Shown: one piece after another, positions 32,213-40,846 of the stretch
Layout of the letters: each line of letters opens with the position of its first letter
How positions within the stretch are numbered: the stretch's first letter is position 1
From: Halomarina litorea
GTDB taxonomy: Archaea; Halobacteriota; Halobacteria; Halobacteriales; Haloarculaceae
Length of the DNA: 64,000 bases
Direction of reading: 5' to 3'
Assembly: GCF_024227715.1 (NCBI RefSeq)
Contig: NZ_CP100448.1
Span: forward strand, 1,488,001-1,552,000
Position numbers and translations under genes: made by a program
The notes under the pieces: model-generated
The model's database searches: none
What the model was told of the DNA's origin: nothing
The model's input: the letters and a program-made list of their open reading frames with translations, nothing else

Positions 32213-34849
32213 ATGGGCAGACAGGCCGACGGGTCGACAGTCGGGGTGCTCGACGAGTCGTCGACGGAGTGGCACGCCCGCCCGCTCCCCGAGGTGTTCG
32301 ACGCGCTCGGAACCGACGAGCCGGGCCTCACGGACGAGGAGGCGGCCGCCCGTCTCGCGTCCGTCGGACCGAACGACGTCGTCGGCGACGGCTCGCGGTC
32401 CCCCTCGCGCGTCCTCCTCGCCCAGTTCGAGAGCGCGCTCGTCCTCGTCCTCGTGGGAGCCGTCGTCCTCTCGGCCGCCGTCGGCCACGTCGTCGACGCG
32501 GTACTCATCGCCGTCATCGTCCTCGCGAACGGTGGGTTCGGCTTCGTCCAGGACTACCGCGCCGAGCGGAGCCTCGACGCCCTCCGGGAACTCGCGGTGC
32601 CGACGGTCACACTCCGACGGGGCGGAGAGCGACAGACCGTCCCGGCGACCGAGGTGGTGCCGGGCGACGTCGTCTACCTGACCGGCGGTGACGTGGTGTC
32701 GGCGGACGCGCGACTGGTCGAGTGCCGGTCGCTCTCGGTCGAGGAGGCGGCACTGACGGGCGAGAGTGTCCCCGTCGAGAAGGCCGTCGGGCGGCTCCCC
32801 CCGGAGACGCCGCTCGCGGAGCGGACCAACCTCGTCTACCGGGGGACGAGCGTCGCGAGTGGGCGGGCCACCGCAGTCGTCGTGGCGACGGGGATGGACA
32901 CCGAAGTGGGAGCCATCGCGGCGGAACTCGCGCGCGCGGAGAGCCCGCAGACGCCCCTCCAGCGCGACCTGGATGTCCTCGGTCGGCGTCTCGGTGTCGC
33001 GGTCCTCGCGCTCTCGGCGCTGGTCGTTCCCTTCCTCGTCCTCGGCGGGACCTCCGTCGTGCAGGCGGCGCTGACGGCCGTCTCGCTCGCTGTCGCGGCC
33101 ATCCCGGAGGGACTCCCGGCCGTCGTCACGCTGACGCTGGCGCTTGGCGTCCGCCGGATGGCGGACGAGAACGTCCTCGTCCGGACCCTCCCGGCGGTCG
33201 AAGCCCTCGGCGCGGTGGACGTCGTCTGCACCGACAAGACGGGGACGCTCACGCGCGGGGAGATGCGCGTCCGGCGCGTGTGGGTGGACGACGCGACGAG
33301 CACCCTCGGCGGCGCTCCCGGCGACCCGCGGGTCCGCCGCGTCCTCGAAATCGGGGCGGTCTGCAACGACGCCGCCGACGGTGCCGGCGACCCGACGGAG
33401 CGGGCGCTGGTCGACGCCGCCCGGGAGGCGGGACTCGACCCCGACTCGCTCCGGGCCGCTCGTCCCCGTCGGGACGAAGTCCCGTTCTCGGCCGAGCGAA
33501 AGCGGATGGCGACGGTCCACGACGACGTGGTGTTCGTCAAGGGCGCGCCGGAGGTGGTCCTCGACCGCTCGACCCGCCTGCACGGGCCGAACGGACCCGA
33601 ACCGCTCGACGACGCGGCCCGCGACCGAATCCGCGAACGTGTCGAGGCGTTCGCGAACGACGCCCTCCGGGTTCTCGCGGTCGCCTCCCGCGACCGGGCG
33701 GGCGACGAATCAGGTGGCGACCCGGACACCGACCTCGTGTTCGCGGGGCTGGTCGGACTCATCGACCCGCCACGCGAGGAGGTGCCCGACGCCATCGCCG
33801 ACACCTACCGAGCGGGCATCGACGTGAAGATGGTGACAGGGGACAACCGGCTGACGGCGGCGGCCATCGCGCGACAGGTCGGCATCGCCGGCGACGTGGT
33901 ACTGGGCGACGAACTCGACGCACTCGACGACGAGGCGTTCGCAGAGCGACTGACGGCCGTGGGGGTCGTGGCCCGCGCGACGCCCACGCACAAGGTCCGT
34001 ATCCTGCGGTCGCTGCAGGCCTCGGGCCACACCGTCGCCATGACAGGCGACGGCGTGAACGACGCGCCAGCGCTGAAGAGCGCGGACGTGGGTATCTCGA
34101 TGGGGGTCAGGGGGACGGACGTGGCCAAACAGGCGAGCGACATCGTCCTGCTGGACGACGACTACGCGTCCATCCGCGACGCGGTCCGTCGGGGGCGAAC
34201 GGTGTTCGACAACGTCTGGAAGTTCGTCACGTACCTCCTGAGTGCGAACCTCGCGGAGGTCGCCCTCGTCTTCGTCGCGTCGCTGTTCGGCTATCTCGTC
34301 CTGCCGGCCGTCCAACTGCTCTGGATCAACCTCCTCACCGACGGGCTGCCGGCCCTCGCCATCGGCGTAGACCCGTCCGACGAGGAGGTCCTCCGGCGTC
34401 GCCCGCGCGCCCGCAACAGGGGTATCATCGATCGGCCGATGCTCTCGCTGGTCGGCGGCGCGGGTGGGGTGACGACGCTCCTCATGCTCGGCCTCCTCGT
34501 CGTCGTCCTCGACGGCGCGCCGAGCGTCACCCCGTACGCGATGACGATGGTGTTCACCGGGTTCGTCCTCGTCGAGTTCGGCAAACTGTACGTCGTCCGG
34601 TGGACGCGGGGGGCCTCCCTGCGCTCGAACCCGTACCTCGCGCTCGCGGTCGCCGCCTCGATCGTGCTCCACCTCACCGTGCTCTACACGCCGCTGTCGG
34701 GGTACTTCGGGACGGTTCCGCTCGGTCTTGGGGACTGGGCGGTCCTCGCGGGGACGCTCGCGGTCGGTCTCCCCGCGCTCGCCGCCGTCGGGTGGACGGT
34801 TCGGCGGGCGCGCGAGCGCGACGCGGCGGTCACCGGGACGGTCGGCTGA
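32213..34849 (+). CDS. P2-type cation (probably Ca2+) transporting ATPase
   Basis: An 878-residue P-type ATPase. The N-terminal cation-ATPase domain (ALGTDEPGLTDEEAAARLAS) is followed by TGESVP (actuator domain), the M4 pore motif VAAIPEGLPAVV as in Ca2+ pumps, the phosphorylation site DKTGTLT (Asp341), KGAPEVVLDR, and the hinge MTGDGVNDAPALKSADVGI. Late helices contain WINLLTDGLPALAIGVDP. The pore motifs fit class P2A/P2B-like pumps rather than heavy-metal pumps. It has no CxxC metal-binding head. It follows the molybdoenzyme gene by 5 nt on the same strand, so the two share a transcript. The biochemical link between them is unclear. Confidence 0.93.
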   Translation: MGRQADGSTVGVLDESSTEWHARPLPEVFDALGTDEPGLTDEEAAARLASVGPNDVVGDGSRSPSRVLLAQFESALVLVLVGAVVLSAAVGHVVDAVLIAVIVLANGGFGFVQDYRAERSLDALRELAVPTVTLRRGGERQTVPATEVVPGDVVYLTGGDVVSADARLVECRSLSVEEAALTGESVPVEKAVGRLPPETPLAERTNLVYRGTSVASGRATAVVVATGMDTEVGAIAAELARAESPQTPLQRDLDVLGRRLGVAVLALSALVVPFLVLGGTSVVQAALTAVSLAVAAIPEGLPAVVTLTLALGVRRMADENVLVRTLPAVEALGAVDVVCTDKTGTLTRGEMRVRRVWVDDATSTLGGAPGDPRVRRVLEIGAVCNDAADGAGDPTERALVDAAREAGLDPDSLRAARPRRDEVPFSAERKRMATVHDDVVFVKGAPEVVLDRSTRLHGPNGPEPLDDAARDRIRERVEAFANDALRVLAVASRDRAGDESGGDPDTDLVFAGLVGLIDPPREEVPDAIADTYRAGIDVKMVTGDNRLTAAAIARQVGIAGDVVLGDELDALDDEAFAERLTAVGVVARATPTHKVRILRSLQASGHTVAMTGDGVNDAPALKSADVGISMGVRGTDVAKQASDIVLLDDDYASIRDAVRRGRTVFDNVWKFVTYLLSANLAEVALVFVASLFGYLVLPAVQLLWINLLTDGLPALAIGVDPSDEEVLRRRPRARNRGIIDRPMLSLVGGAGGVTTLLMLGLLVVVLDGAPSVTPYAMTMVFTGFVLVEFGKLYVVRWTRGASLRSNPYLALAVAASIVLHLTVLYTPLSGYFGTVPLGLGDWAVLAGTLAVGLPALAAVGWTVRRARERDAAVTGTVG

Positions 34850-35039
34850 TCGTGGGGCCTCGGGCAAACAGGCGGCGCAAGGCGACCCCGGCGGTGGTGC
34901 GCCGCACACCCGTGTGCCATCGCCGGGTGACAGTCACGTCACGGGGGCGATGGCCGCGTCCCGACTGATAAGCTCTCGCAGAGGGCGTGGTCACTCCTGT
35001 CGGCGGGGGTTCGTCGACTGGTCCTCCCTGCAGGGGACG

Positions 35040-35186
35040 CTACTCCGAGAAGCCCTCCTGAACGAACCGTGTGCTCTCGTAGATGTTGAGCAGTTCCTCG
35101 ATGAGTTCCTCGTAGGTCTCGTCCTCTTCGAGGTGGGTATCGAGGCGGTCGCGGATCTCGTCGCTGAGGGTGAGAGTCAACGGCAT
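35040..35186 (-). CDS. 48-residue acidic protein (DUF7557-like)
   Basis: A 48-residue protein, MPLTLTLSDEIRDRLDTHLE then EDETYEELIEELLNIYESTR and FVQEGFSE. The initial LTLSDEIRDRLD segment is antitoxin-like ribbon-helix-helix in style, and a short acidic helix follows. Very similar tiny proteins occur in many haloarchaea and are labelled DUF7557. It could be a DNA-binding protein or an antitoxin, but no toxin gene is adjacent. Its codon pattern is normal and both ends are clear. The rest of the 190-nt gap before it contains no gene that I can support. Confidence 0.75.
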   Translation of the reverse strand: MPLTLTLSDEIRDRLDTHLEEDETYEELIEELLNIYESTRFVQEGFSE

Positions 35187-35247
35187 GAGATGAGTGTGGT
35201 GATCAGGTCCCAACAGTCGGACCCGACGTGCTTCGGGTTTCGCCGCG

Positions 35248-35634
35248 TCAGGGACCGCCCGCGTCGGACAGTCGCTCGTACGTGTCCCGGGAGAGCGGAT
35301 CGGTCCCCTCGCTGTCGTCGACCCACTCCTCTGCGAGGACGCTCACCTCCAGTCCCTCGTCACCGGGGAAGACGACGACGGCGGCGAACGACCGCTGGTA
35401 CTGGCTCGCGTGGTTGCCGTCGACCCGGACGCGGGTGGTCCGTGCGAGCAGTCCGGCGGACGCGAGCAGGCGTATCTTCCGGTAGGCGGTCGACGAGGAG
35501 ACGCCACAGACCCCGGCGATCTCGCTCGCGCTCAGCGGTTCGTCGGCCGTCTGGTCGAGGATACACCGGCACGTCTCGTCGTCGAGCGCCCCGAAGACCT
35601 CCTCGGTCGACGGTGCGGGCGCGTCGCGTTCCAT
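35248..35634 (-). CDS. winged-helix transcriptional regulator
   Basis: A 128-residue regulator. The winged-helix part covers residues 10-75: EVFGALDDETCRCILDQTADEPLSASEIAGVCGVSSSTAYRKIRLLASAGLL, typical of ArsR-like haloarchaeal regulators. The rest, VRVDGNHASQYQRSFAAVVV and EVSVLAEEWVDD, probably binds a partner or forms the dimer. The start is the ATG of MERDAPAPSTEEV. A perfect inverted repeat TGTCCAT-N7-ATGGACA stands 46 nt upstream and could be its own operator. The HTH10 gene lies just upstream on the same strand. Confidence 0.85.
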   Translation of the reverse strand: MERDAPAPSTEEVFGALDDETCRCILDQTADEPLSASEIAGVCGVSSSTAYRKIRLLASAGLLARTTRVRVDGNHASQYQRSFAAVVVFPGDEGLEVSVLAEEWVDDSEGTDPLSRDTYERLSDAGGP

Positions 35635-35680
35635 CTGCCGACTCACTGCCCCCCACCTCGCCCCTGCCGGGAACACGAGA

Positions 35681-35701
35681 TGTCCATGACAGGTATGGAC
35701 A
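35681..35701. promoter_or_regulatory. perfect inverted repeat, putative operator
   Basis: TGTCCAT and ATGGACA are exact reverse complements separated by GACAGGT. The site is 46 nt before the start codon of the winged-helix gene, within the expected control region. The size (7-7-7) fits a homodimeric regulator. Confidence 0.5.
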
Positions 35702-35721
35702 CTCGACGAACAAACTCGCTG

Positions 35722-35739
35722 GGTAGCATCGTTGCTACC
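35722..35739. promoter_or_regulatory. hairpin/palindrome between two regulator genes
   Basis: GGTAGCA-TCGT-TGCTACC has a perfect 7-bp stem and a 4-nt loop. It lies two nt beyond the stop codon of the HTH10 gene, between it and the winged-helix gene. It may terminate or process the upstream transcript or act as an operator. Confidence 0.45.
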
Positions 35740-35741
35740 GT

Positions 35742-36407
35742 TTATTCCACGCCGAACTCGGTCGGAGGGGCACCACGGTCGAGGAGCGACTCCTCGACGA
35801 GTGCCTTGTTGCCCCGCCGGAGGCGCTGTGAGAGCGCCTGCGTACTGATGTCCATGTCCTCGGCGAGGTCGGTGAGCGTGATTCGTCGTGGGATGTCGAA
35901 GTACCCGGACTCGTAGGCCGCGAGCAGCGCGTCGTACTGCTTGTCAGTCAGGTTCGACTGTGCCGTCGGTCCCGGGCTATCGCTGATCCGGGAGATGGCG
36001 ACCGGGATGTCGTTCGACTGGCACTGCTCGTAGAACGCGGTGACGTCCTCGCGCGAGGGGAACCTGAGGTCGAGATACCACTCGTCGTTCCGGCTGACGA
36101 ACGAGACGACGGCGGCGTCTGCCTCGGCGAGCGAGGCGACAAGTCCGTTGATAGGGTAGTGCCACCGAACCTCGTAGAGCCCCCACTGGTCGATTTCGGC
36201 GATTCGGCGGACCGACTCGACGGAGGGGAGCGAGACGAAGGCCGCCTCGACGTCGCGCTCGTCACCCAGCGCCCACACGTACGGGATAATGCGCTCGCGA
36301 ACGGGGACGACGCGCTCGATCTCGATCGACACTCCCTCCATGGCTGTCAGGACCTCCCCTAGCTCGAAGGAGTCGCCGGGGACCGCCAGCTCGACAGCCA
36401 CGCTCAT
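35742..36407 (-). CDS. HTH10 (bacterio-opsin activator-type) regulator
   Basis: A 221-residue regulator of the bacterio-opsin activator (Bat) HTH family. The first 150 residues form the non-conserved sensor-like part (MSVAVELAVPGDSFELGEVL onward). The C-terminal LTDKQYDALLAAYESGYFDIPRRITLTDLAEDMDISTQALSQRLRRG is the HTH10 domain. CCTGATAAAGC about 29 nt upstream is the TATA box, so translation starts leaderless at the ATG used. It is one of three HTH10 genes in this window. The inducing signal is unknown. The winged-helix gene follows on the same strand. Confidence 0.9.
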   Translation of the reverse strand: MSVAVELAVPGDSFELGEVLTAMEGVSIEIERVVPVRERIIPYVWALGDERDVEAAFVSLPSVESVRRIAEIDQWGLYEVRWHYPINGLVASLAEADAAVVSFVSRNDEWYLDLRFPSREDVTAFYEQCQSNDIPVAISRISDSPGPTAQSNLTDKQYDALLAAYESGYFDIPRRITLTDLAEDMDISTQALSQRLRRGNKALVEESLLDRGAPPTEFGVE

Positions 36408-36693
36408 ACGCTAGCGAGGCGCGCTGCGGCTTTATCAGGTTCGCACGACGTGACGACCGCCCGGAACGTCACGGACCCGGCCTCGACGGGACGGTTCACG
36501 TACTGTCGAGCGCCCCGATGGGTGACCTCCCGACCCGAACCCACCGAACCCACTCCGCACAGGCCTCGTGAGCAGGGCTCCGGCGCGAGCCGCCGGCTCG
36601 ATTTGATATAGCGAAATAGGATTTACTAGTCGCGAGGCGAACGTCCTACCTGTCGGCTGAAGGAGGTCAGGATAGTCGGACGTCGGCCCGGAG
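36408..36693. other. gene-free gap with an AT-rich patch
   Basis: The gap contains the HTH10 promoter (TATA-like box near 36430) and an AT-rich patch at about 36600-36635 (ATTTGATATAGCGAAATAGG) that may be a terminator of the recombinase transcript or another promoter. I see no coding sequence. Confidence 0.5.
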
Positions 36694-37728
36694 TCAGGAG
36701 AGGCGGTAGATGTTCGCCTCGTACACCTCCCGGACCCGGTCGCCCCAGTTGTGGGTGTAGGTGTCGATGATGTCGGTGGCGACGTCCCCGCGGAGGTACT
36801 TCACGATGCCGCGGTCCCCGGTGCGGTCCCGGAGGTGGGTCGTGAAGAAGTGCCGGAAGTAGTGCGGGGTGACGTTCTCGCTCGCGTCGCCGCCCGCGCG
36901 GTACCACCCGCGCGCTGTCGCGTGGGTCCTGACGACCCGGCGGACCTGCGACGGAGTGAGACGGTCGCCCCATCCGTCACCCGTGCCGGCGAACAGGGGC
37001 CGGGCGGGAGAGGGGGTGTCGGGCCGGATGGCGAGCCACCGGACCAGAACCGAGGCGAGTTCGTCGTCGACGGGCACCACCGTCGCCCGCTTGCGCTTGT
37101 TCGAGGCCGTCCGCTCCTCGCCGTTGACGGTCTGGCCGCGCGCCACGTCGCTCGCGACGAACAGCGAGTCGGGCCGGCCGTCCAGTTGTGGTCGCGGGCG
37201 CGCGTCGAAGTGCTCGTCCACCGTCGGCGCGTCGAGGTTGAGGTCCCGGAGGTCGAGGTTGCACAGCTCCCCCACGCGCATCCCGGTCTTGAGCAGGGTG
37301 ACGACCAGCGCCCGTTCGAGCGGGTGGGGGATATCTGCGACGAACTCGCGCATCGCGGGGACGCTCACCTCGCGGCGGGCGGGGTCGGTGTCGATGGACT
37401 CGTCCATCTCGGCCATCACCAGCGCCATGGGGTTCTCCTCGAAGACGCCCGCCTGTACGAGGTAGGCGTAGAACCGGTGGACGTACGTCGCGTAGGTGGC
37501 GACCGTACTCGGCGCGAGGTCGCCGCGCAACCCGTGGACCCACGCGAGACACTCGCGCTGGCTGGCGCTCGCGGGGGTGGCCCCCTGCGTCCCGACGAAC
37601 CGCTCGAAGTCGCGGAGGACCCGTTCGTAGGCGTCGCGGGTTCGCTCGGCCCGGCCGTGGTAGGTCATGTCCTGGAGGAAGTACGCGACGGGGTCCTCCG
37701 CGTCCGCGGGCGGACTCTCAGTGCTCAT
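36694..37728 (-). CDS. tyrosine recombinase/integrase (XerC/D-like)
   Basis: A 344-residue site-specific recombinase. The SAM-like N-terminal domain (YFLQDMTYHGRAERTRDAYE...WVHGLRGDLAPSTVATYATYVHRFYAYL) binds DNA. Catalytic residues are visible: Arg151 in TGMRVGEL, His289 and Arg292 in HYFRHFF, and Tyr324 in IIDTYTHN. The usual LGH motif reads LRGD, as in other haloarchaeal members. It probably resolves chromosome dimers or moves a genetic element. The gene overlaps the preceding gene (RHH/winged-helix) by 11 nt, so they are co-translated. No tRNA or direct repeat that would mark an attachment site is seen nearby. The start is the ATG after ATGAGCACTG-like text. Confidence 0.92.
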   Translation of the reverse strand: MSTESPPADAEDPVAYFLQDMTYHGRAERTRDAYERVLRDFERFVGTQGATPASASQRECLAWVHGLRGDLAPSTVATYATYVHRFYAYLVQAGVFEENPMALVMAEMDESIDTDPARREVSVPAMREFVADIPHPLERALVVTLLKTGMRVGELCNLDLRDLNLDAPTVDEHFDARPRPQLDGRPDSLFVASDVARGQTVNGEERTASNKRKRATVVPVDDELASVLVRWLAIRPDTPSPARPLFAGTGDGWGDRLTPSQVRRVVRTHATARGWYRAGGDASENVTPHYFRHFFTTHLRDRTGDRGIVKYLRGDVATDIIDTYTHNWGDRVREVYEANIYRLS

Positions 37729-38110
37729 CGCCCACCAGCGTGTACCCGCCCCGCCGCCCGTCGTGCCGGACGCGGTTCTCGCTCTGGAGTTCGTCGAGGG
37801 TCGCCTCGATGCGGTCCTCGATGTCACCGGTGAGTCCGGCGACCAGTTCCTCCCACGACCGGGGCTCCTCGCGGAGCAGGTCGAGGAGGGCCGTCTTCAT
37901 CCCGTCACCCCCTGGGGTTGCGTCCGTAGAACCGCCTTCGACGGGGTTCGTCCGGTCGCCCCCCGCGAGGAGGCCGCTCCGGCCCGCCTGCACCATCGTC
38001 CGGACGAACTCGGCCTGACTCATGTCGAGGGACTCGGCTTCCTCGGCCCACCGGGATTTCTGGTCGCGCGTGACGTAGGTCTGGACCGCCACGCGGTCGC
38101 GTTCGGTCAT
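37718..38110 (-). CDS. RHH + winged-helix protein (DUF5805-like), recombinase partner
   Basis: A 130-residue protein. Residues 1-50 (MTERDRVAVQTYVTRDQKSRWAEEAESLDMSQAEFVRTMVQAGRSG) look like a ribbon-helix-helix DNA-binding domain. A Gly/Thr-rich linker follows, and residues 75-130 (ALLDLLREEPRSWEELVAGLTGDIEDRIEATLDELQSENRVRHDGRRGGY) form a winged helix. I associate it with DUF5805. It overlaps the recombinase gene by 11 nt. It could direct the recombinase to its site or repress it. Upstream lies a 130-nt AT-rich region, probably its promoter and control region. Confidence 0.82.
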   Translation of the reverse strand: MTERDRVAVQTYVTRDQKSRWAEEAESLDMSQAEFVRTMVQAGRSGLLAGGDRTNPVEGGSTDATPGGDGMKTALLDLLREEPRSWEELVAGLTGDIEDRIEATLDELQSENRVRHDGRRGGYTLVGDEH

Positions 38111-39484
38111 GTTTCGGGGGGACGAACGGGCCCCACATCAATCTACGTCAGACACGACGATAATGCACCTTATCGTCGGGAGTGGAACTGAAAGAGCAGT
38201 AACTTTGCAAGCGCAATAGACGATTACCTTAGCAGATACTGTACAACAAACGATTAGTAGATATCGACGATGACTGCACCAGCCACGATTAGTGGGTGAG
38301 TGGGCGACGGCGAGAGCGACCCGACGGCCTCTCCGGGGGCGTCCACTACTCCGCCGGGTCGAGTCTCGGCGCGTGTCGGATGGGGGTGTCGACACTCGGT
38401 CGGGAGTGGATGGGCACGCCCCGGTCGACCCCTCGATTGTCGAGGGGCTGTTTCAGGAGCGTTCTCGCGTCGGATGGGTTCTCCGACGAGCGTCGGGCGC
38501 GATTCGACGTGGGGCCACTCAGTGGCCGCTCAGGCCTCGCCGTGGTAGGGGGCCCGGTCGTCGCGTTCGGTCGGCCTCGACGGACCTCGCCGGCCGGCGG
38601 GGGTCACTTCGCTGGGCTGGACGTCCGGTACGTGACCGGGGTCGCTGGCTCACACGGACTCGCGCGTGGGCCGCCGTCGTCGGCCCGCGACGGGCACGTG
38701 TGTGAGCGAAGCGGGTCGCCCTCGGCTTCGACCGACCCGCCGCCCGCCCCCGGTACGCTCTGCGAGCGGGCCGTCCGACGGATATGGGGGTGGCCGGAGT
38801 ATCGCCCGGTTCCCGTGTATGACGTGGCGCCGTGAGAGAGGCGACACCGACGGACGTGCTCGAAGACGGTGACTCCCCGCCGACACCACGAGAACGGGCG
38901 GCAGCCCGGCGGAAACGAGTCGGCACCCAGTGTAGATTGGATTACACAGGTTGGTAGCCGCGTTCGGTGGCGGGCTCGTACATCGTATGTCGCTATACGT
39001 AGTTCCTCCCACCGAACCCGAGGTTCGGGAAGCTGTTTCGCCGGTCGTCGCGGGGTGGATTTTCCATCCGACCACCTCCCCGCAGTCTGCGCGAGTGTGC
39101 AGCTCGCGGTCCCTCTGGTCGCGGTGGGTCCGAGTATCCGACCGCGTCAGCGTGTCACGGACCGCCAGACCTATGTTCGTCGTCGGTCACGCTCGGTACG
39201 AAGCGTTCTATGACCCGCCGGTTCGCGTCTCGCCCGGTGTTCGACCCCCTCTCGCCCCCCGCCGCGCGGCGGGCCCGATAGCTGCAGCACTCGGGTTCGC
39301 TCCGCTACCTCCGGTAGTCGCAGTCCATCCGTCGAACACGCACGCACATGCCAATATCCGTCGAGCCACCGGCCCGTCGCCGGGGCTCGCCCGTCCACGC
39401 ACCGTATCAGCGCCAGCAGTCGCATCGCCCCCGGTCACGCAGACCGGTCGAACCACGACCGACGCCCGTCGGCGGTGGGTCGGG
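38111..39484. other. 1.37-kb stretch without a credible gene
   Basis: From 38140 to 38290 the DNA is AT-rich, like a promoter or a replication/transfer region. The rest is GC-rich but none of its open frames has a plausible protein. It carries several small inverted repeats (CGAACC-CGA-GGTTCG near 39020, CCGCCGCGCGGCGGG near 39260) and motif A (see separate entry). It could be a decayed mobile-element site, the attachment region of the neighbouring recombinase, or a structured RNA. Confidence 0.5.
38975..39002. repeat. motif A, copy 1 of a dispersed 28-nt motif
   Basis: Reads CTCGTACATCGTAT, then eight variable positions and GCTATA-type text. It matches motif B at 48752-48779 in 22 of 28 positions; the first 14 are identical. 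Both copies lie in intergenic DNA that also contains gene relics or no gene. On the minus strand it resembles a TATA box followed by ATACGATGTACGAG. Confidence 0.5.
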
Positions 39485-40783
39485 ATGACCGCGACCGACC
39501 CGGTCGGCCGGGACCGGTCGCTCTGGCGCAACCGCGACTTCCGGCGCTTCTTCGCCGGGCAGTTCGTGACGAACGCCGGTGACAGCCTCTACACCGTCGC
39601 CATCCTGTGGCTCGTCTTCGACCTCAGCGGATCGACCGTCCTCACGGGGCTCGCGAACGCGCTCCTGTTGCTCCCGTGGCTCCTGCAGGTGCTCGCCGGG
39701 CCGGTGGTCGACCGCCTCCCGCTCCGGCCCGTGCTCGTGGGGTCACAGGTCGTCCAGGGCGTCGTCGTTCTCGTGCTCCCGCTCGCGGCGGCGACGGGAC
39801 GGCTGAGCGTCGGCGTCCTTCTCGCTGTGGTCCCGATTCTGACGCTGGCGACACTGGTGATGGCACCGATGCAGGCGACGCTCGTCCCCCGCATCGTCGA
39901 CGACACCCGGCTGTCGCGGGCGAACTCCGCGCTCGCGACGGTCACGCTCGGGCTGGACATGGTGTTCGACGCGCTCGGCGGCGCGTTCATCGCCGTCTTC
40001 GGCGCGGCGACGCTGCTCCTGGTCGACGCGGCCACGTTCGCCCTCGCGGGCCTGCTGTTCGTCGGCATCGCCGTTCCCCCCTCGGGGGCGGCCGACGACG
40101 CACTGGCGGAGACCGACGAGTCGGTCCTCGAGTCGTACGTCGGCGACCTGCGGGCCGGTGTCGACGTGCTTCGCGGGTCCGTCTTCGTCGAACTGGTCCT
40201 GCTGACGGCGGTGGTCAATCTGGCGACCGGAGTGACCCTCGCCATCCTGCCGGCGTTCGGGGATGGACTCGGCGGGCCCGCCGTCTACGGCCTGTTGCTC
40301 GGTGCGCTCGGCGTCGGACGACTGGTGGGGTCGCTCGTCGCGCCCGCACTCGAGGGCGTGGGATACGGGCGACTCCTCCTCGTCGGTCACTCGCTGGCCG
40401 CGTGTTGCTGGTTCGGTGCGGTGTACGCGCCCTCTACGGCACTCACCGTCGTCCTGTTCGGACTCGTGTGGGTGCCCGCGGGAGCCAGCGGCGTGCTCAC
40501 GGCGACGCTGAACCAGACCGTGTTCCCGGCCGACCTGCTCGGCCGCGTCTCGACCACCAAGGGGACGGCCTCCGGGGCGACGCTCCCCCTCGGCTCGCTC
40601 GTCGGCGGTCTCGTCGCCCGAACGCTGGGGACGACCACCACGATGGCGCTGGCGGCCTTCGGGTTCGGGTTCACGGGGCTGTACGTCCTCCTTCGCCCGC
40701 GCCTCCGGAAACTTCCGGCGGTCGCGAGGGCCGATCCCGCGGACTTCGACGTGGAGACGCCGCCCGGCGACGGCGAAAAGTAA
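39485..40783 (+). CDS. major facilitator superfamily exporter
   Basis: A 432-residue MFS transporter with about 12 predicted helices. It begins WRNRDFRRFFAGQFVTNAGDSLYTVAILWLVFDLSGSTVLTG, the typical first two helices of the DHA/enterobactin-exporter-like group (compare the sequence FxLLxxGxxxSxxGD). The loop 2-3 reads AGPVVDRLPLRPVLVGS. The family is usually linked to efflux of drugs or siderophores. The start is the ATG of MTATDPVGRDRSL; an open frame extends 178 codons further upstream but has no homology. Regulation is not obvious, and the promoter area lies in the long gene-free region. Confidence 0.9.
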   Translation: MTATDPVGRDRSLWRNRDFRRFFAGQFVTNAGDSLYTVAILWLVFDLSGSTVLTGLANALLLLPWLLQVLAGPVVDRLPLRPVLVGSQVVQGVVVLVLPLAAATGRLSVGVLLAVVPILTLATLVMAPMQATLVPRIVDDTRLSRANSALATVTLGLDMVFDALGGAFIAVFGAATLLLVDAATFALAGLLFVGIAVPPSGAADDALAETDESVLESYVGDLRAGVDVLRGSVFVELVLLTAVVNLATGVTLAILPAFGDGLGGPAVYGLLLGALGVGRLVGSLVAPALEGVGYGRLLLVGHSLAACCWFGAVYAPSTALTVVLFGLVWVPAGASGVLTATLNQTVFPADLLGRVSTTKGTASGATLPLGSLVGGLVARTLGTTTTMALAAFGFGFTGLYVLLRPRLRKLPAVARADPADFDVETPPGDGEK

Positions 40784-40846
40784 GACGGCCGCTCTCGCGC
40801 ACCCGTCGTGGCGTGACTCGGGGGCGACTGCCCCGTTCCTCCGGGG

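Noticed and set aside
36600-36640. Possible attachment site for the recombinase
   Set aside because: AT-rich patch only; no direct repeat pair and no tRNA 3' end nearby.
38292-39075. Several overlapping open frames in the gap before the MFS gene
   Set aside because: Unordered Arg/Gly/Ser-rich translations in several frames at once, no domain, no promoter or ribosome-binding site; treated as non-coding.
40513-40783. Antisense gene inside the MFS coding region
   Set aside because: Minus-strand frames here are shadows of the transporter; the plus strand has consistent hydrophobic helices.
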